Both the position numbers and the translations under genes were made by a program. From NCBI RefSeq assembly GCF_002943565.1, contig NZ_PJCH01000005.1, positions 1-64,000 of the forward strand: 64,000 bases of DNA. Direction: 5' to 3'. Shown here piece by piece: positions 26,198 through 36,371 of this stretch (positions are counted from its first letter, which is position 1; every line of letters begins with the position of its first letter). The DNA is from Hyphococcus luteus. GTDB lineage: Bacteria > Pseudomonadota > Alphaproteobacteria > Caulobacterales > Parvularculaceae. Under the pieces are notes generated by a model. That model saw only the letters and a program-made list of their open reading frames with translations. It had not been told where the DNA came from and did not search any database.

Positions 26198-27671
26198 AAT
26201 CGCTGCAAAGTTTCTGTGCATGCCGCACCCAGTCTTGCATGGAGCGCGCGTTTTTCAGGCTCATGCAGTGTGCCCGCAAATCCGCTTTTCGCCTTTCATT
26301 CAGACGCGATCCGGCAAGCGCGTTGAATTTATTCACGCGCTGCTCTGCATTGAGTGGGGCAGGCGCCTGACGGTCCGGATCCTGCGCAACGGCGAGAATT
26401 CTTTCTCCGTTGCGAAGCACGATTTCGATGGAAAGATGATCGCTATCATTCACTTCAAACGATCCGGACCGCGCAAGCGAAATGATTTCCGGATCCTGGA
26501 ACGTCTCTTGCGTGTAATCGCCGGGCAGAACCGAACGGCGCGCCAGCCACATGGCGACGACAAAGCTGAAATTGAGCGCCGCCCCGATCCGCGATGACGG
26601 CGGCTCGAAATCATTGATCTTGCGCGCCACAATGCGGCTCCAGGCGGCGTTGCCGCGAACGATGAAGCTTTCAACCGACGCCGGATCGAGATCGGGCGGC
26701 GCGGCGCTTTGCAGACCGTCAAGGGTCGGAATAATTGAATGCGACGCCGCGAAGAATTTGGGCCGCAAATAGAGCGGCCCTTCCAGCCGGCCAAGGTCGT
26801 CCGTGAATGTCTCGCACGCCGGCGCGTTCGTTCCCGCAAAGAGCCGGTAAAGTCCGGCACGCCCTTCGAGGAAGCGCTCGGCCCCGCGTTCGCCGAGGCC
26901 GGCGAGATCGACGCTTTCGATCGCCGCGCGCGCCGCCCGCGCGACGATGATGCGCTTTTCATCGCTCTGATCGAAATAATACTGAAAGACGCCGCCCGCC
27001 GCCGAGCCGGCAAGCGACACCGCTGCGGCGATTTCTGCGGGCGGGCGCTTGCGCAAAAGCGCGACCGCCGCCGCCGCCGCGGGCGGTCCCCAGACGCCGG
27101 AGGCCATCCAGCCCCGCCCCTGAATGGGCCCCACAGACTGGACCAACCGCCCCTGCAGCGTGTATCCGAGCCCCGCGGCCCGCAGGAATGCAGCGCCGGT
27201 TGTGTCTGCAGCCTGCGCTGCGGCGAGACACGCCGGCATGATGACCGCGGATGCGCGCAACTCGCCCCGCGGATCGCTGTCGTCGATTTCCGCAGCGTGA
27301 AGCAGATACGCCATCGCCGCCGCGGCGCCGGTTTGCGACGATGACAAATCCGCCGTTAAAACATCCGCCTCCTCGCCCGGCGCGCTTGCCGCAAAATACC
27401 GCGCCGCCGCCACGGGCCGACGAAGCGAGCCCGCATAAAGCATGGATCCGACGTTATCGATCAGCGTCCATGCGAGCCGTTCTTCGACTTGTGGCGGCGC
27501 GCGCTCAGGTAGGGCGCTCGCGGCCTCTGCAATCGCTATGGCGTAACTATCCCGCAAGGCTTTGCTCTTTCTGGCCAATGTTTGTTCAGCGAGCGCCCGC
27601 GCCGGCAGAGCGCCGGCCAGCGCGACGGCGGCGCCAAACAAAGTCCGGCGCGTGATGTTGTGCCTTTGCAG
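26196..27671 (-). CDS. MmgE/PrpD family protein with twin-arginine signal
   Basis: About 490 residues of the MmgE/PrpD fold, whose best known members are 2-methylcitrate dehydratase and cis-aconitate decarboxylase. Family-like stretches are the all-helical N-terminal domain with LAWTLIDNVGSMLYAG, AMAYLLHAAEIDDSD, and the central PAAAAAVALLRKRPP and LYLRPKFFAASHS regions (Lys/His of the active-site area). Unusually it begins with a Tat-type leader, NITRRTLFGAAVALAGALPA followed by RALA, implying export to the periplasm; family members are normally cytoplasmic. No ATG, GTG or TTG lies between the preceding receptor's stop (27691) and the leader, so CTG 27671 is given tentatively. The reading frame itself extends to 27917. 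It appears cotranscribed with the receptor at 27691-29931. Confidence 0.75.
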   Translation of the reverse strand: MQRHNITRRTLFGAAVALAGALPARALAEQTLARKSKALRDSYAIAIAEAASALPERAPPQVEERLAWTLIDNVGSMLYAGSLRRPVAAARYFAASAPGEEADVLTADLSSSQTGAAAAMAYLLHAAEIDDSDPRGELRASAVIMPACLAAAQAADTTGAAFLRAAGLGYTLQGRLVQSVGPIQGRGWMASGVWGPPAAAAAVALLRKRPPAEIAAAVSLAGSAAGGVFQYYFDQSDEKRIIVARAARAAIESVDLAGLGERGAERFLEGRAGLYRLFAGTNAPACETFTDDLGRLEGPLYLRPKFFAASHSIIPTLDGLQSAAPPDLDPASVESFIVRGNAAWSRIVARKINDFEPPSSRIGAALNFSFVVAMWLARRSVLPGDYTQETFQDPEIISLARSGSFEVNDSDHLSIEIVLRNGERILAVAQDPDRQAPAPLNAEQRVNKFNALAGSRLNERRKADLRAHCMSLKNARSMQDWVRHAQKLCSD

Positions 27672-27690
27672 CGGCGAACATGCGCCTTGC

Positions 27691-29931
27691 TCAAAAGCTG
27701 TAGCGCACTTCGACGCCCGTTGTTCTCGGCGTGCCGAACCGTTGCGTCGTCGCCTCCTGGAAGGTGAGATATTGCTCGTCGAACACATTGTTGATGAATC
27801 CTGCGAATTCGATCCCGTCATAAGCCACGCCGAAACGAAGATTGACGATCTGATAGTTGTCAAGCGGCGGCGACGGGATTGTAAGCTCCTGGGTTCCGCC
27901 CCATTGTCCGTAAACAAACAAGTTGGCGAAAACGCCTATTCTATCGTTGAGCTGACGGCGATAATGAAGATTTGACGACGCAAGCCAGTCCGGCGTCTGC
28001 GCCGTTGGCGTGCCGGCGAGAGGACCGTCCGTCACTTCCCCATCCTGACGCGAGGCCGCCACGGTCGCTGTCAGCGTTCCAGCTCCAATGTCGAACGCAC
28101 CGGAAATTTCGGCTTCGACGCCCCAATTGCGCGCCTCGCCCGCATTATCCAGAAAGCTTATCGGCGCCACCGGACATTCCGGCAGCGTCACGCTGCATCC
28201 ATTGTCGCGCTGCACGATGAGATCATCGGCTTCCGCAACATAGCCGGCGATGGCGACATAAAGATCGCCGAGCTGACCTTTGACGCCGCCTTCATACTCG
28301 CGCGTCGTCTCATCATCATAGGCGGCCGGAATGGGAACCGGCTGCATGGGAATGCCGAGGTTGGAATTGAATCCCCCCGCCCGGTAGCTGCTGCCGACGC
28401 TGCCGTAGATCTGCCAGTCTTCCGCAAAGCGATAGGCAAGCGTCGTCTTGTAGGAGACGTTGTCGGACGAACGGTCCGTATCGAAATTGAAAGCATCCCC
28501 TCCGGTCGGAAGGCCGGTGAAATCGTCGACGAGCGTCGAGACTTCTGACCGGTCGTCGTTCGTGTAACGCAACTCCCCCGAGATATTGAGGCGCTCTGTA
28601 AGATCGAAGCCAAGCGACCCGAAAAACGCATAGGAATCGTATTCCGCATCGACGTCCGCCAGCGTCCTTGTGAATACGCCGGCCACCTGGTTCGTCTGAG
28701 TGAGCCGGACGCTGTCGCTGTCTTGCGTCAGATATTCAAATCCAAGGAGCCAGTTCGCGCGTTCGTCAACGAAATCGCCGGTCAAATAGGCGACTTCGGC
28801 GATGGTTTGCGTTTCGTCCTCCACGGAGGCGAAACTCGCCCCGCCGAGCGGAAAGATGACGAGCCCGTCGAGGAAGGCCTGAAGCGCGAACTCCGGCGTA
28901 ATGCCGTCAGCGTCAAAGGTATATTCGGAATTGCGTTGACGGATCAGCGTATTCGAATGGAACGTCGCCCAGCCGAAATCATATTCGATTGAAAGGCCGC
29001 CGGCGGTGATTTCCTGATGCGCGAACGGCGCCGTGCTGTGATCGTATTCAAAGGGCGGCTGAACAAACCCGAGTGGAAAGATCGGTCCCGGCGCTATGAC
29101 GACGCGATATGTAATCGCAGGGACGTCAAGGTCCTGGCGCTCGCCGAGCAGCGTGACGTCCAGCCGGTCGTTTTTATATCGTATCTGCCCGCGATAGTCC
29201 GCCCCCTCCTGCCGGTCGAAATAAACGTCATTGCTCGGATCATAGAAAAAGCCTTCGTTCTGATGCACGCCGTCGACGCCGACGCGAAACGCCCACTCAT
29301 CGGAGGGCGAAGCGTTCAACACGAGCTGGCCCTCCTTGCCCTTCGTCTGTGTCGTGTAGCGCAGGTCGAGATAACCGCTGTTTTCAAACTGCGGTTTGGT
29401 CGTAATCAGATTGACGGCCCCGCCGACGGCGTTGCGCCCGTAAAGCGCGCCCTGAACGCCGCGCAGGATTTCAACGCGCTCCGCATCGAAAATGTCGACG
29501 CGCGCGAAGCTGCGCCCGCCGACGGCTCCGCCGCCGATATAAACGCCGTCCCGATAAAGCCCGACGCTCGGATCGGCGTCCGTCGCCCGCGCGGTCGATG
29601 AGCCGCGAATGGAGACCTCGGAATTGACGGGCGACGTCGTATCGAAAAATCGCACGCCCGCCTGACCGGCCAAGAGGTCTTCAGCGGAGCGCGGGCCGCC
29701 TCTTTCTCGAAGATAATCATCCGATAAGACCGCCGCAGACGCGGGCAGGTCCGTCAGGCTTTCTTGGCGGCGGCGCGCAGTCACGACGATCAGGTCCCTT
29801 TGGCCTGCGCGCGTTCCCCGATCGTCATCGCCGCCGTCGCTGGAGGGTTCATCCTGCGCCGCCGCGCTGCCAAGTGCCGAGAACAACCCGACCAACGCGG
29901 CGCCCGCCGCCCAAACGCCTTTTGACTTCAT
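27691..29931 (-). CDS. TonB-dependent outer-membrane receptor
   Basis: 746 residues. A signal peptide (MKSKGVWAAGAALVGLFSAL, then GSAAAQ) is followed by RDLIVVTARRRQESLTDLPA, a typical TonB-box/plug start, then AEDLLAGQAGVR, SIRGSSTARATD, and VEILRGVQGALYGRNAVGGA in the plug. The beta-barrel ends GVEVRYSF with the terminal Phe. Proteobacterial receptors of this FecA/FepA-like class often serve catabolic loci. ATG 29931 has GAGGGAGG upstream. Operator candidate E (30013-30027) lies 82 bp before the start. Gene order receptor then MmgE/PrpD suggests import of a substrate handled in the periplasm. Confidence 0.92.
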   Translation of the reverse strand: MKSKGVWAAGAALVGLFSALGSAAAQDEPSSDGGDDDRGTRAGQRDLIVVTARRRQESLTDLPASAAVLSDDYLRERGGPRSAEDLLAGQAGVRFFDTTSPVNSEVSIRGSSTARATDADPSVGLYRDGVYIGGGAVGGRSFARVDIFDAERVEILRGVQGALYGRNAVGGAVNLITTKPQFENSGYLDLRYTTQTKGKEGQLVLNASPSDEWAFRVGVDGVHQNEGFFYDPSNDVYFDRQEGADYRGQIRYKNDRLDVTLLGERQDLDVPAITYRVVIAPGPIFPLGFVQPPFEYDHSTAPFAHQEITAGGLSIEYDFGWATFHSNTLIRQRNSEYTFDADGITPEFALQAFLDGLVIFPLGGASFASVEDETQTIAEVAYLTGDFVDERANWLLGFEYLTQDSDSVRLTQTNQVAGVFTRTLADVDAEYDSYAFFGSLGFDLTERLNISGELRYTNDDRSEVSTLVDDFTGLPTGGDAFNFDTDRSSDNVSYKTTLAYRFAEDWQIYGSVGSSYRAGGFNSNLGIPMQPVPIPAAYDDETTREYEGGVKGQLGDLYVAIAGYVAEADDLIVQRDNGCSVTLPECPVAPISFLDNAGEARNWGVEAEISGAFDIGAGTLTATVAASRQDGEVTDGPLAGTPTAQTPDWLASSNLHYRRQLNDRIGVFANLFVYGQWGGTQELTIPSPPLDNYQIVNLRFGVAYDGIEFAGFINNVFDEQYLTFQEATTQRFGTPRTTGVEVRYSF

Positions 29932-30012
29932 ACTCGCCTCCCTCGCCCGACGCCGTCGGGTCTGCAACGGCTCGTTTGCCGCCCTTATCTGTATTGTTGC
30001 GATCTCATAATA

Positions 30013-30027
30013 TGTCAATTATTCACA
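30013..30027. promoter_or_regulatory. GntR-type operator candidate E
   Basis: TGTCAATTATTCACA, 14 of 15 matches to TGTCAATWATTGACA, 82 bp upstream of the leftward TonB receptor. Confidence 0.8.
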
Positions 30028-30283
30028 AATTGGAAGCCAGCATCTTATTAATGCGCCTAGCCGAGCATCCGGCGCTCTTCAATAAAAAGACGTTGCGAGA
30101 TGCCTGAAGCAAGTTCGCACTCAGGCCTTTAGGCTTGCCAAGATCCTTTTTTTCCGATGGTTCCTGGCATAGCAGATGACGGAACATCGCACTCGAAACC
30201 GGCGTCACACGGGTCGCCTCAAAACCCGAAATGCAAGTCTAGAGGCGCCGGTGCATTTTCTTGTTGCCATCTGGATCGCAATA

Positions 30284-30298
30284 AGTCAATAATCGACA
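30284..30298. promoter_or_regulatory. GntR-type operator candidate F
   Basis: AGTCAATAATCGACA, 13 of 15 matches to TGTCAATWATTGACA, 95 bp upstream of the rightward TonB receptor at 30393. Between sites E and F (30028-30283) no gene was recognised; a 61-residue leftward open frame there resembles nothing known. Confidence 0.75.
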
Positions 30299-30392
30299 TT
30301 GTACAACGCACATACAGCGCCCGTTCAAAAAGCCGGCAAGAAGCGCAAAGGCGGGCGGCGCCTCGAAAGAATTCAGGCGCAAGGGAGGGAAA

Positions 30393-32642
30393 ATGCATAA
30401 ACGCATCCTGGCGGCTTCCGCCTGCATCGCGGCGCTTGCAGCGAACGCCGCAGCTCAAGAAAAAAGCGCGGCCTCCGGCGACGACTTGATTGTCGTGACA
30501 GCGCAAAAGCGCGAGCAGAACATTCTCGACGTCGGCGCAACCGTCACCGCCATCGGCGGCGACACCTTGCGCGAGGCGCGCATTCTCGACATGCGCGACA
30601 TCGCGGGTTACGTGCCCAATCTCGACATCCGCGAGCAGGCACCCGGGGTTTTGCCCGTCATCACCATTCGTGGCGTCGGCCTCAACGACTTCAGCAGCAC
30701 CAACAATCCGACGGCCGGCGTCTATATCGACGAGGTCTATCTTTCCTCGCTCGGGCTCCTGACTTTCGATTTCTTCGACCTTGAAAGGATAGAGGTCCTG
30801 AAAGGCCCGCAAGGAACGCTTTACGGCCGCAACTCCACCGCCGGCGCCGTCAATTTCATCACCGCGAAACCGGATTTCGGCGAAGCGACGAAGCGGTTGT
30901 CAGTGAGTTACGGCAATTTCAGCACGCTCGAAGTCGAGGGCGTTGCGAATTTGCCGGTCAGCGACACGTTCGCCGTTCGCCTCGGCGCAAAGACCATAAG
31001 GCAGTGGGAAGGTTACTATTTCAACCGGACGATCGACGACGATATCGGCGAACGCAACATCGTTCTCGGCCGCGCGCAGATGCGCTGGGCGCCGAGCGAA
31101 GCGGCCGACATCATTCTCAAGGTAGACGGCTATTCCAACAATTCCGGCATCGGCCAGGGCGCCTTCTTCGGAGGATTTGATTTCACGAATCCGCCGACAT
31201 TCCGCTGCGCCGCTACAGCGATGGGCATGGTCGACCCGGCCTGCACCAGTCCCTTCGGCTACAGCGACCAGGACGGAGATCCGTTCACCGGCGACTGGTC
31301 GGCGATGCAGTTTTACGACGCCCGGCAGGTCGGCGCGACGCTGCGCGGCGTCTTCGATCTCGGCGGCGTCGAACTGACAAGCGTCACCGGCTTTATCGAT
31401 CACTACCGCGAGGCCTTCAACGATATCGACGCATCCCCGGCGGTCGCGTTCGAATTCATTCCGACGACCGACGTTCGCCAGTATTCGCAGGAATTGCGTC
31501 TCGCCGGCGCGTCGGGGCGTTTCGACTGGCTCCTCGGCGGCTTCTGGTCGCGAGATCATATCGTGGTCGGCTCGACGGGACTTGCGGACGACTTTTTCAG
31601 AACCCGGACGAGCGGCTTCGGCGATCAGGAAACCGATTCCGTCGCGGGTTTCGTCCATGGCGAGTATCAGCTTACCGATGCGCTGTCGCTGATCGGCGGC
31701 TTGCGGCTCACCTGGGAAGAGAAGACCTATACGGCCCGCGTCTTCGACGACAACCCGTTCGGCACGAGCTGCCTCATCAGCCTTACGTGCTCGCCGGGCG
31801 CGACGCCGCCGGTCACGCTTGCGGCGGCGGACAATCTTAAAGCCGAAGACACCAACCTTTCCTGGAAGGCGGGGCTCGACTGGAAGCCGTTCGAGTCGAC
31901 GCTGTTCTATCTGAGCGCGTCGCGCGGCGTGAAATCGGGCGGCTTTTTCTTCGGCTTCACGACGAACAGCGCTTCGTTCCTGCCGTTCGAGCCGGAAAGT
32001 CTTATTTCCTACGAAGCCGGCGTCAAGCATCAGACCGCCGACGGCGCGCTGCGCTTCTCCGCCAGCGGCTTTTATTACGACTACAAGGACATCCAGTCCT
32101 TCGTTCGCGATCAGGCGAGCGCCATTCCGTTCCAGCGCCTCGGCAATGTCGACGAGGCGAGGCTCTTCGGCGCTGATCTCGAAGCGACCTTCACGCCGCC
32201 GCAGATCGAAGGCTTCACGCTGAGCGCGGGCCTCGGCCTTCTCGATTCGGAGCTCGGCGAGTACGTCGCGCTTTCTGGCCCGGTGCCGGAAGGCAACGAG
32301 TTCCCAAACGCGCCGGACGTGACCGTCAACATGCTGGTGCGCTATGAGCGGCCAATCGCGGCGGGCGTCAACGGCGTCATCCAGATCGACGGCCGCTATT
32401 CCGACGCCACCTTCAAGGACGCTCTCAACACCGAACTCATCGCCGCGGACAGCTTCTCCTTATGGAACGGCCGCCTCGCCGCCGCATCCGACGACGGCGT
32501 GTGGGAGGTCGCCTTTTGGGCCAAGAACATATTCGATAAGGTTTACAAGGTTCAGGGAGTCGATCTCACCAGCCTCGGCTTCGGTTATGAAAACTACAAC
32601 CCGCCACGCACTTTCGGAGGCACGGTCACCGTTCAGTTCTAG
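30393..32642 (+). CDS. TonB-dependent outer-membrane receptor
   Basis: 749 residues. A signal peptide (MHKRILAASACIAALAANAA, then AQ) leads into DDLIVVTAQKREQNILDVGA, the standard start of this receptor class, then plug motifs IAGYVPNLDIRE, TIRGVGLNDFSS, and VLKGPQGTLYGRNSTAGAVN. The barrel ends in FGGTVTVQF with terminal Phe. ATG 30393 follows AAGGGAGGGAAA. It is divergent from the other receptor, with operators E and F between them, and is followed 150 bp later by an acyl-CoA ligase in the same direction. Two receptors in one regulon suggest two related substrates or a large one with partner-specific uptake. Confidence 0.92.
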   Translation: MHKRILAASACIAALAANAAAQEKSAASGDDLIVVTAQKREQNILDVGATVTAIGGDTLREARILDMRDIAGYVPNLDIREQAPGVLPVITIRGVGLNDFSSTNNPTAGVYIDEVYLSSLGLLTFDFFDLERIEVLKGPQGTLYGRNSTAGAVNFITAKPDFGEATKRLSVSYGNFSTLEVEGVANLPVSDTFAVRLGAKTIRQWEGYYFNRTIDDDIGERNIVLGRAQMRWAPSEAADIILKVDGYSNNSGIGQGAFFGGFDFTNPPTFRCAATAMGMVDPACTSPFGYSDQDGDPFTGDWSAMQFYDARQVGATLRGVFDLGGVELTSVTGFIDHYREAFNDIDASPAVAFEFIPTTDVRQYSQELRLAGASGRFDWLLGGFWSRDHIVVGSTGLADDFFRTRTSGFGDQETDSVAGFVHGEYQLTDALSLIGGLRLTWEEKTYTARVFDDNPFGTSCLISLTCSPGATPPVTLAAADNLKAEDTNLSWKAGLDWKPFESTLFYLSASRGVKSGGFFFGFTTNSASFLPFEPESLISYEAGVKHQTADGALRFSASGFYYDYKDIQSFVRDQASAIPFQRLGNVDEARLFGADLEATFTPPQIEGFTLSAGLGLLDSELGEYVALSGPVPEGNEFPNAPDVTVNMLVRYERPIAAGVNGVIQIDGRYSDATFKDALNTELIAADSFSLWNGRLAAASDDGVWEVAFWAKNIFDKVYKVQGVDLTSLGFGYENYNPPRTFGGTVTVQF

Positions 32643-32794
32643 CCAGGACCTGAACGGGCCCCGGCGTGGGCGGCGAAATCCTCCCTTTCTCCGCTCACGT
32701 CACTCTTGCTCAGAACGCGCAGGGCGCCCAACCTCATCGTCGCCTTCCGCACAATCTGATATGTATCTAAATGCATTTGAGACGGGAGGCGAAC

Positions 32795-34411
32795 GTGCTT
32801 CAGGGATTGATGCAGCGATCGCCGCTGTTGATCAGCGGTGTTCTGGATTACGCCGCCAGCGCCCATTGCGACCGGGAAATTGTTTCGAGGCTCGTCGATG
32901 AACCATTATGGCGTTACGATTACGTAGGGCTTCGCAGGCGCGCCGCTCAATGCGCGCGAATGTTGCAAGTGCTCGGGGTTGCGCCAGGCGATCGCGTAAC
33001 TTCGCTCGCCTGGAACACGCACCGGCATCTGGAGCTCTTTTACGCAGCACCGGGCGCCGGCGCCGTCCTGCACACGGCCAATCCGCGTTTTTCCGAGCAG
33101 CAGCTCGTCTACACGATCAATCACGCCGGCAGCCGCGTCCTGTTATTCGACCGGTCCTTAATTGATCTCGTCGCGCGCCTGCGGCCGCAGCTTCCCTCAA
33201 TCGACACATACATTCTGCTGGCGGAAAACCCGGACGGCGCGCCCGAAGAATTAAAAGCAGCAGGTTACGAGGACCTGATCGCCAAAGAGGATGAAGACAT
33301 TGAATGGCCGGTGTTCGATGAAAACGCCGGCGCCTTTCTGTGCTACACGTCGGGGACGACCGGCGATCCCAAGGGCGTTCTTTACAGCCACCGTTCGGTC
33401 GTCCTTCACGCGCTCGCCGCCGGCCTGCCGGGCGCTTTCGATTTCTCCGCGTTCGACTGCATCATGCCCTGCCCCTCGCTCTATCACGCAACTGCCTGGG
33501 GCCTTCCTTTCGCGGCGGCGATCAACGGCTGCAAGATCGTTTTGCCTTGCGACAAAATGGACGGCGCCAGCCTTCAGGAGCTCATCAAGGACGAGGGCGT
33601 GACTTTTTCCGGCGGCGTGCCGACGGTGTGGACCATGTATCTCGACCATCTGGCGCGCTCGGGCGAGACGGCCGAACCGCTCAAACGCATCATCATCGGC
33701 GGCTCCGCCGTGCCGCGCGCCATGGCGGAGACGTTTCAGAAGAAATACGGCGTCGCGGTCCGCCAGATCTGGGGAATGACCGAAACCAGCCCGCTCGGCG
33801 TCGTGGCGACGCCGACGCCGAAAGTCGCCGCACGCGGGAAAACCGAAATGAACGACGCGATCTGGACCCGTCAGGGACGGCTCCAATTCGGCATAGAACT
33901 GAAGATCGTCGATGCCGATGGGAACGCGCTGCCGCATGACGGAAAATCGTCCGGCGCGCTTCTCGTTCGCGGCCCATGGACGATCGAGCGATATTTCCGT
34001 GCGGAAAACTCCGCGCTTGACGCCGAGGGCTGGTTCGACACGGGCGATATCGCCACCATCGATCCTGATGGCTTCATGCGCATTACAGACCGGAGCAAGG
34101 ACGTCATCAAATCCGGCGGCGAATGGATCAGCTCAATCGACATAGAGAATGCGGCCGTGTCGCATCCGGCTGTTCGCATCGCCGCCGTCGTCGGCGTCGC
34201 GCATCCGAAATGGGAAGAGCGCCCCATTCTCATTGTCGAGCTTCTCGACGGCGTGACGATGTCGGCGCAGGCCGTCCTCGATCATGTCGCGCCGCATGTT
34301 GCGAAATGGTGGCTTCCGGACGCCGTCATCTTCGCAAAAGTGCCGCTTACGGCGACGGGCAAGATCGACAAGAAGAAGCTGCGCGATCAGTACCGCGCCT
34401 ATCTGTTATAG
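32795..34411 (+). CDS. Acyl-CoA synthetase (AMP-forming), medium/long-chain type
   Basis: 538-residue cytoplasmic member of the ANL superfamily that activates a carboxylic acid to its CoA thioester through an acyl-AMP. Visible motifs: P-loop-like [22 protein letters not shown]-site [26 protein letters not shown] with [17 protein letters not shown], and the C-terminal catalytic Lys in [14 protein letters not shown]. The closest known types by pattern are AlkK-like fatty-acid and methylmercaptopropionate-CoA ligases. GTG 32795 is preferred because GGGAGG lies 6 bp upstream; an in-frame ATG 32771 has no such site. It probably shares the transcript of the upstream TonB receptor controlled by operator F. 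Confidence 0.9.
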   Translation: MLQGLMQRSPLLISGVLDYAASAHCDREIVSRLVDEPLWRYDYVGLRRRAAQCARMLQVLGVAPGDRVTSLAWNTHRHLELFYAAPGAGAVLHTANPRFSEQQLVYTINHAGSRVLLFDRSLIDLVARLRPQLPSIDTYILLAENPDGAPEELKAAGYEDLIAKEDEDIEWPVFDENAGAFLCYTSGTTGDPKGVLYSHRSVVLHALAAGLPGAFDFSAFDCIMPCPSLYHATAWGLPFAAAINGCKIVLPCDKMDGASLQELIKDEGVTFSGGVPTVWTMYLDHLARSGETAEPLKRIIIGGSAVPRAMAETFQKKYGVAVRQIWGMTETSPLGVVATPTPKVAARGKTEMNDAIWTRQGRLQFGIELKIVDADGNALPHDGKSSGALLVRGPWTIERYFRAENSALDAEGWFDTGDIATIDPDGFMRITDRSKDVIKSGGEWISSIDIENAAVSHPAVRIAAVVGVAHPKWEERPILIVELLDGVTMSAQAVLDHVAPHVAKWWLPDAVIFAKVPLTATGKIDKKKLRDQYRAYLL

Positions 34412-34573
34412 GAGCGAAGCGAGCTACGCCGGCCGCCTGCTGGCGCCATCCGGTTTCCACGAGCTTTCCTGCCTTTGCGCCGGAATCCTATTTCGGCTGG
34501 CCGACGCCGCGTTCGGCAGGCTCGCCGTCAAGCGGGACTATCTTTAGATTGCCGTTTGCCTCCGGCGCGCCGG

Positions 34574-36292
34574 TTAAACGCTTGCGCCATCGGCAATCCG
34601 CGCGAGGCGGAGCTGCCTGACTTTTCGCCGGTCGATTTTACCGCTTGCGAGGCGCGGCAATGAGGACGCCTGAAAATCGATCCGTTCGGGAATCTTGAAC
34701 CTGGCCAGCCTTGGCGCCAGAAAATCCCGGACCGCCTCGGCCGTCAGATTCGCGCCGGCCCTTGGCATGATCGAAGCGGCCACGATTTCGCCGAGGCGTT
34801 CATCGGGCTCGCCGTAAATGCAGGCTTCTTCGATGTCGGGATGCTCGAAAAGCAGGGCTTCGATTTCATTGCAGCTTACATTTTCACCGCCGCGAATGAT
34901 GATTTCCTTGATGCGGCCCACGATATAGAGGCAGCCATCTTCGTCAAAACGCCCGAGATCGCCGCTGCGCAGCCAGCCGTCCTGAAAAATCTCCCGCGTC
35001 GCTTCCGGCTTATTCCAGTAACCCGACATATTGGCGATCGATTTGATCCAGATCTCCCCTTCCGCGCCCGGCGGAGCGTCGTGTCCGTTCTTGTCCGCCA
35101 GGCGAATCTCCACAATCGGCGCATTCGGCAGGCCGACGCTGTCGGGTTTGGCCTGATATTCGTCGGCGAAAATCAGCGCGCCCAAGCCGCAGGTTTCGGT
35201 CATGCCGTAACTGGCTTGCGGAAAGACTTGCGGCAGGTTTTCCGCAATGTAGCGAATGCGGGCGGGCGGCGTCGCGGCGCCCGAACCTGTGATTTCAACG
35301 AGGCTATCCAGAGTCTTGCCAGCGCGCGACGATGCGTAGAGGAGATCCATGACCATGGCGGGCGCTCCGTTGAAGTGGCTGATCTTTTCCTCCTCGATCA
35401 GGCGCAGCGCCTCGGCCGCGTCCCATTTATTCATCATGACAATGCGCCGCCCTGAAATCAGGGACAACAGAAAGCAGGCGTAACAGCCCGCGACGTGAAA
35501 CAGCGGCATATTCAAAAGCAGCGCCCTGTTTTCGGCGGACGGCAAAATATCGAAAAGCTGCTCGACCGCCGCGCCGAGATTGAGCCAGAACCAAAGCGCC
35601 TGAACCAACCCGCGATTCGTCGCCACGACGCCCTTCGGCGCGCCCGTTGAGCCGGATGTGTACATGATGCAAACGGCGTCATCGCCGGCGATCGAGACTC
35701 CCGGCCAGTCGCTCGCATTGCCCGCATTGCACAGATCGTCAAATGTCAGGCAGGACTTCGTGGCGGGCGTCGTCCTGCGCGCCAGGATGGCGCGGACGCC
35801 ATCCCGCTCAAGATAATGCCGCAACCGCGCGAGACGCTGTTCATCCGAGAAAACGAGTTTCGCGCCGCTATCGCCCATAGCGTAGCTGAGTTCATCAGCC
35901 TCCCACCAGGAATTCAAAGGAACGACGATGCCGCCGCAGGCGGCGATCGCCAGAAAGGCGATCATCCATTCGGGACAATTGCGCATGGCGATTGCGACGC
36001 GATCGCCTTTCTTCACGCCCAGCTCATTGACAAGCCGGCCAGCCAGGGTTGCGGCGCGGTCGAGCAATTCGTCAAAGCTCAGCCTTTCATCGCCATAGCG
36101 CAAAAATTCCTGCGCGCCAAAATGACGGCCGCGCGCGATGAAGACGTCCCGCAAGATTTCGGGCGCATGGCTGTAGATTTGATACGCAACGCCGTCGAAC
36201 TCCTTGCGTTCGGTTTTAAATGGTCCGTCCTCCCGGTTCAGGCCGTAAGCTTTCGCATGAATCTGGCGATAGATGCTGGGCTCTTGTGTCAT
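34574..36292 (-). CDS. AMP-dependent synthetase/ligase (acyl-CoA ligase)
   Basis: 572 residues, ANL superfamily. Motifs: IMYTSGSTGAPKGVVATNRG, YGMTETCGLGAL, WLRSGDLGRFDEDGCLYIVG with GRIKEIIIRGGENVSC, and LPRLASGKIDRRKVR holding the catalytic Lys near the end. It differs clearly from the ligase at 32795, so the two probably activate different intermediates or act in sequence. It is the distal gene of a leftward unit TauD, small gene, DmdC-like dehydrogenase, ligase, with 79 bp to the dehydrogenase. The transcript would start near operator G. A dioxygenase, CoA ligase and acyl-CoA dehydrogenase together fit stepwise oxidation of a carboxylic acid. Confidence 0.9.
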   Translation of the reverse strand: MTQEPSIYRQIHAKAYGLNREDGPFKTERKEFDGVAYQIYSHAPEILRDVFIARGRHFGAQEFLRYGDERLSFDELLDRAATLAGRLVNELGVKKGDRVAIAMRNCPEWMIAFLAIAACGGIVVPLNSWWEADELSYAMGDSGAKLVFSDEQRLARLRHYLERDGVRAILARRTTPATKSCLTFDDLCNAGNASDWPGVSIAGDDAVCIMYTSGSTGAPKGVVATNRGLVQALWFWLNLGAAVEQLFDILPSAENRALLLNMPLFHVAGCYACFLLSLISGRRIVMMNKWDAAEALRLIEEEKISHFNGAPAMVMDLLYASSRAGKTLDSLVEITGSGAATPPARIRYIAENLPQVFPQASYGMTETCGLGALIFADEYQAKPDSVGLPNAPIVEIRLADKNGHDAPPGAEGEIWIKSIANMSGYWNKPEATREIFQDGWLRSGDLGRFDEDGCLYIVGRIKEIIIRGGENVSCNEIEALLFEHPDIEEACIYGEPDERLGEIVAASIMPRAGANLTAEAVRDFLAPRLARFKIPERIDFQASSLPRLASGKIDRRKVRQLRLARIADGASV

Positions 36293-36371
36293 GGCTGGTC
36301 TGTCCTTGCGATAAGTCCGTCTTTTTGTATGAAAATGGGAGGAGCCGCGGCGCGCATGGCCGCGCCAATGA

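Noticed and set aside
30023-30208. 61-codon leftward frame between the two TonB receptors
   Set aside because: It has no ribosome-binding site or recognisable motif, lies in the regulatory region and runs close to operator E.
30900-32030. 376-codon leftward frame
   Set aside because: Antisense shadow of the TonB receptor at 30393-32642; rich in Arg/Ala/Glu without motif.
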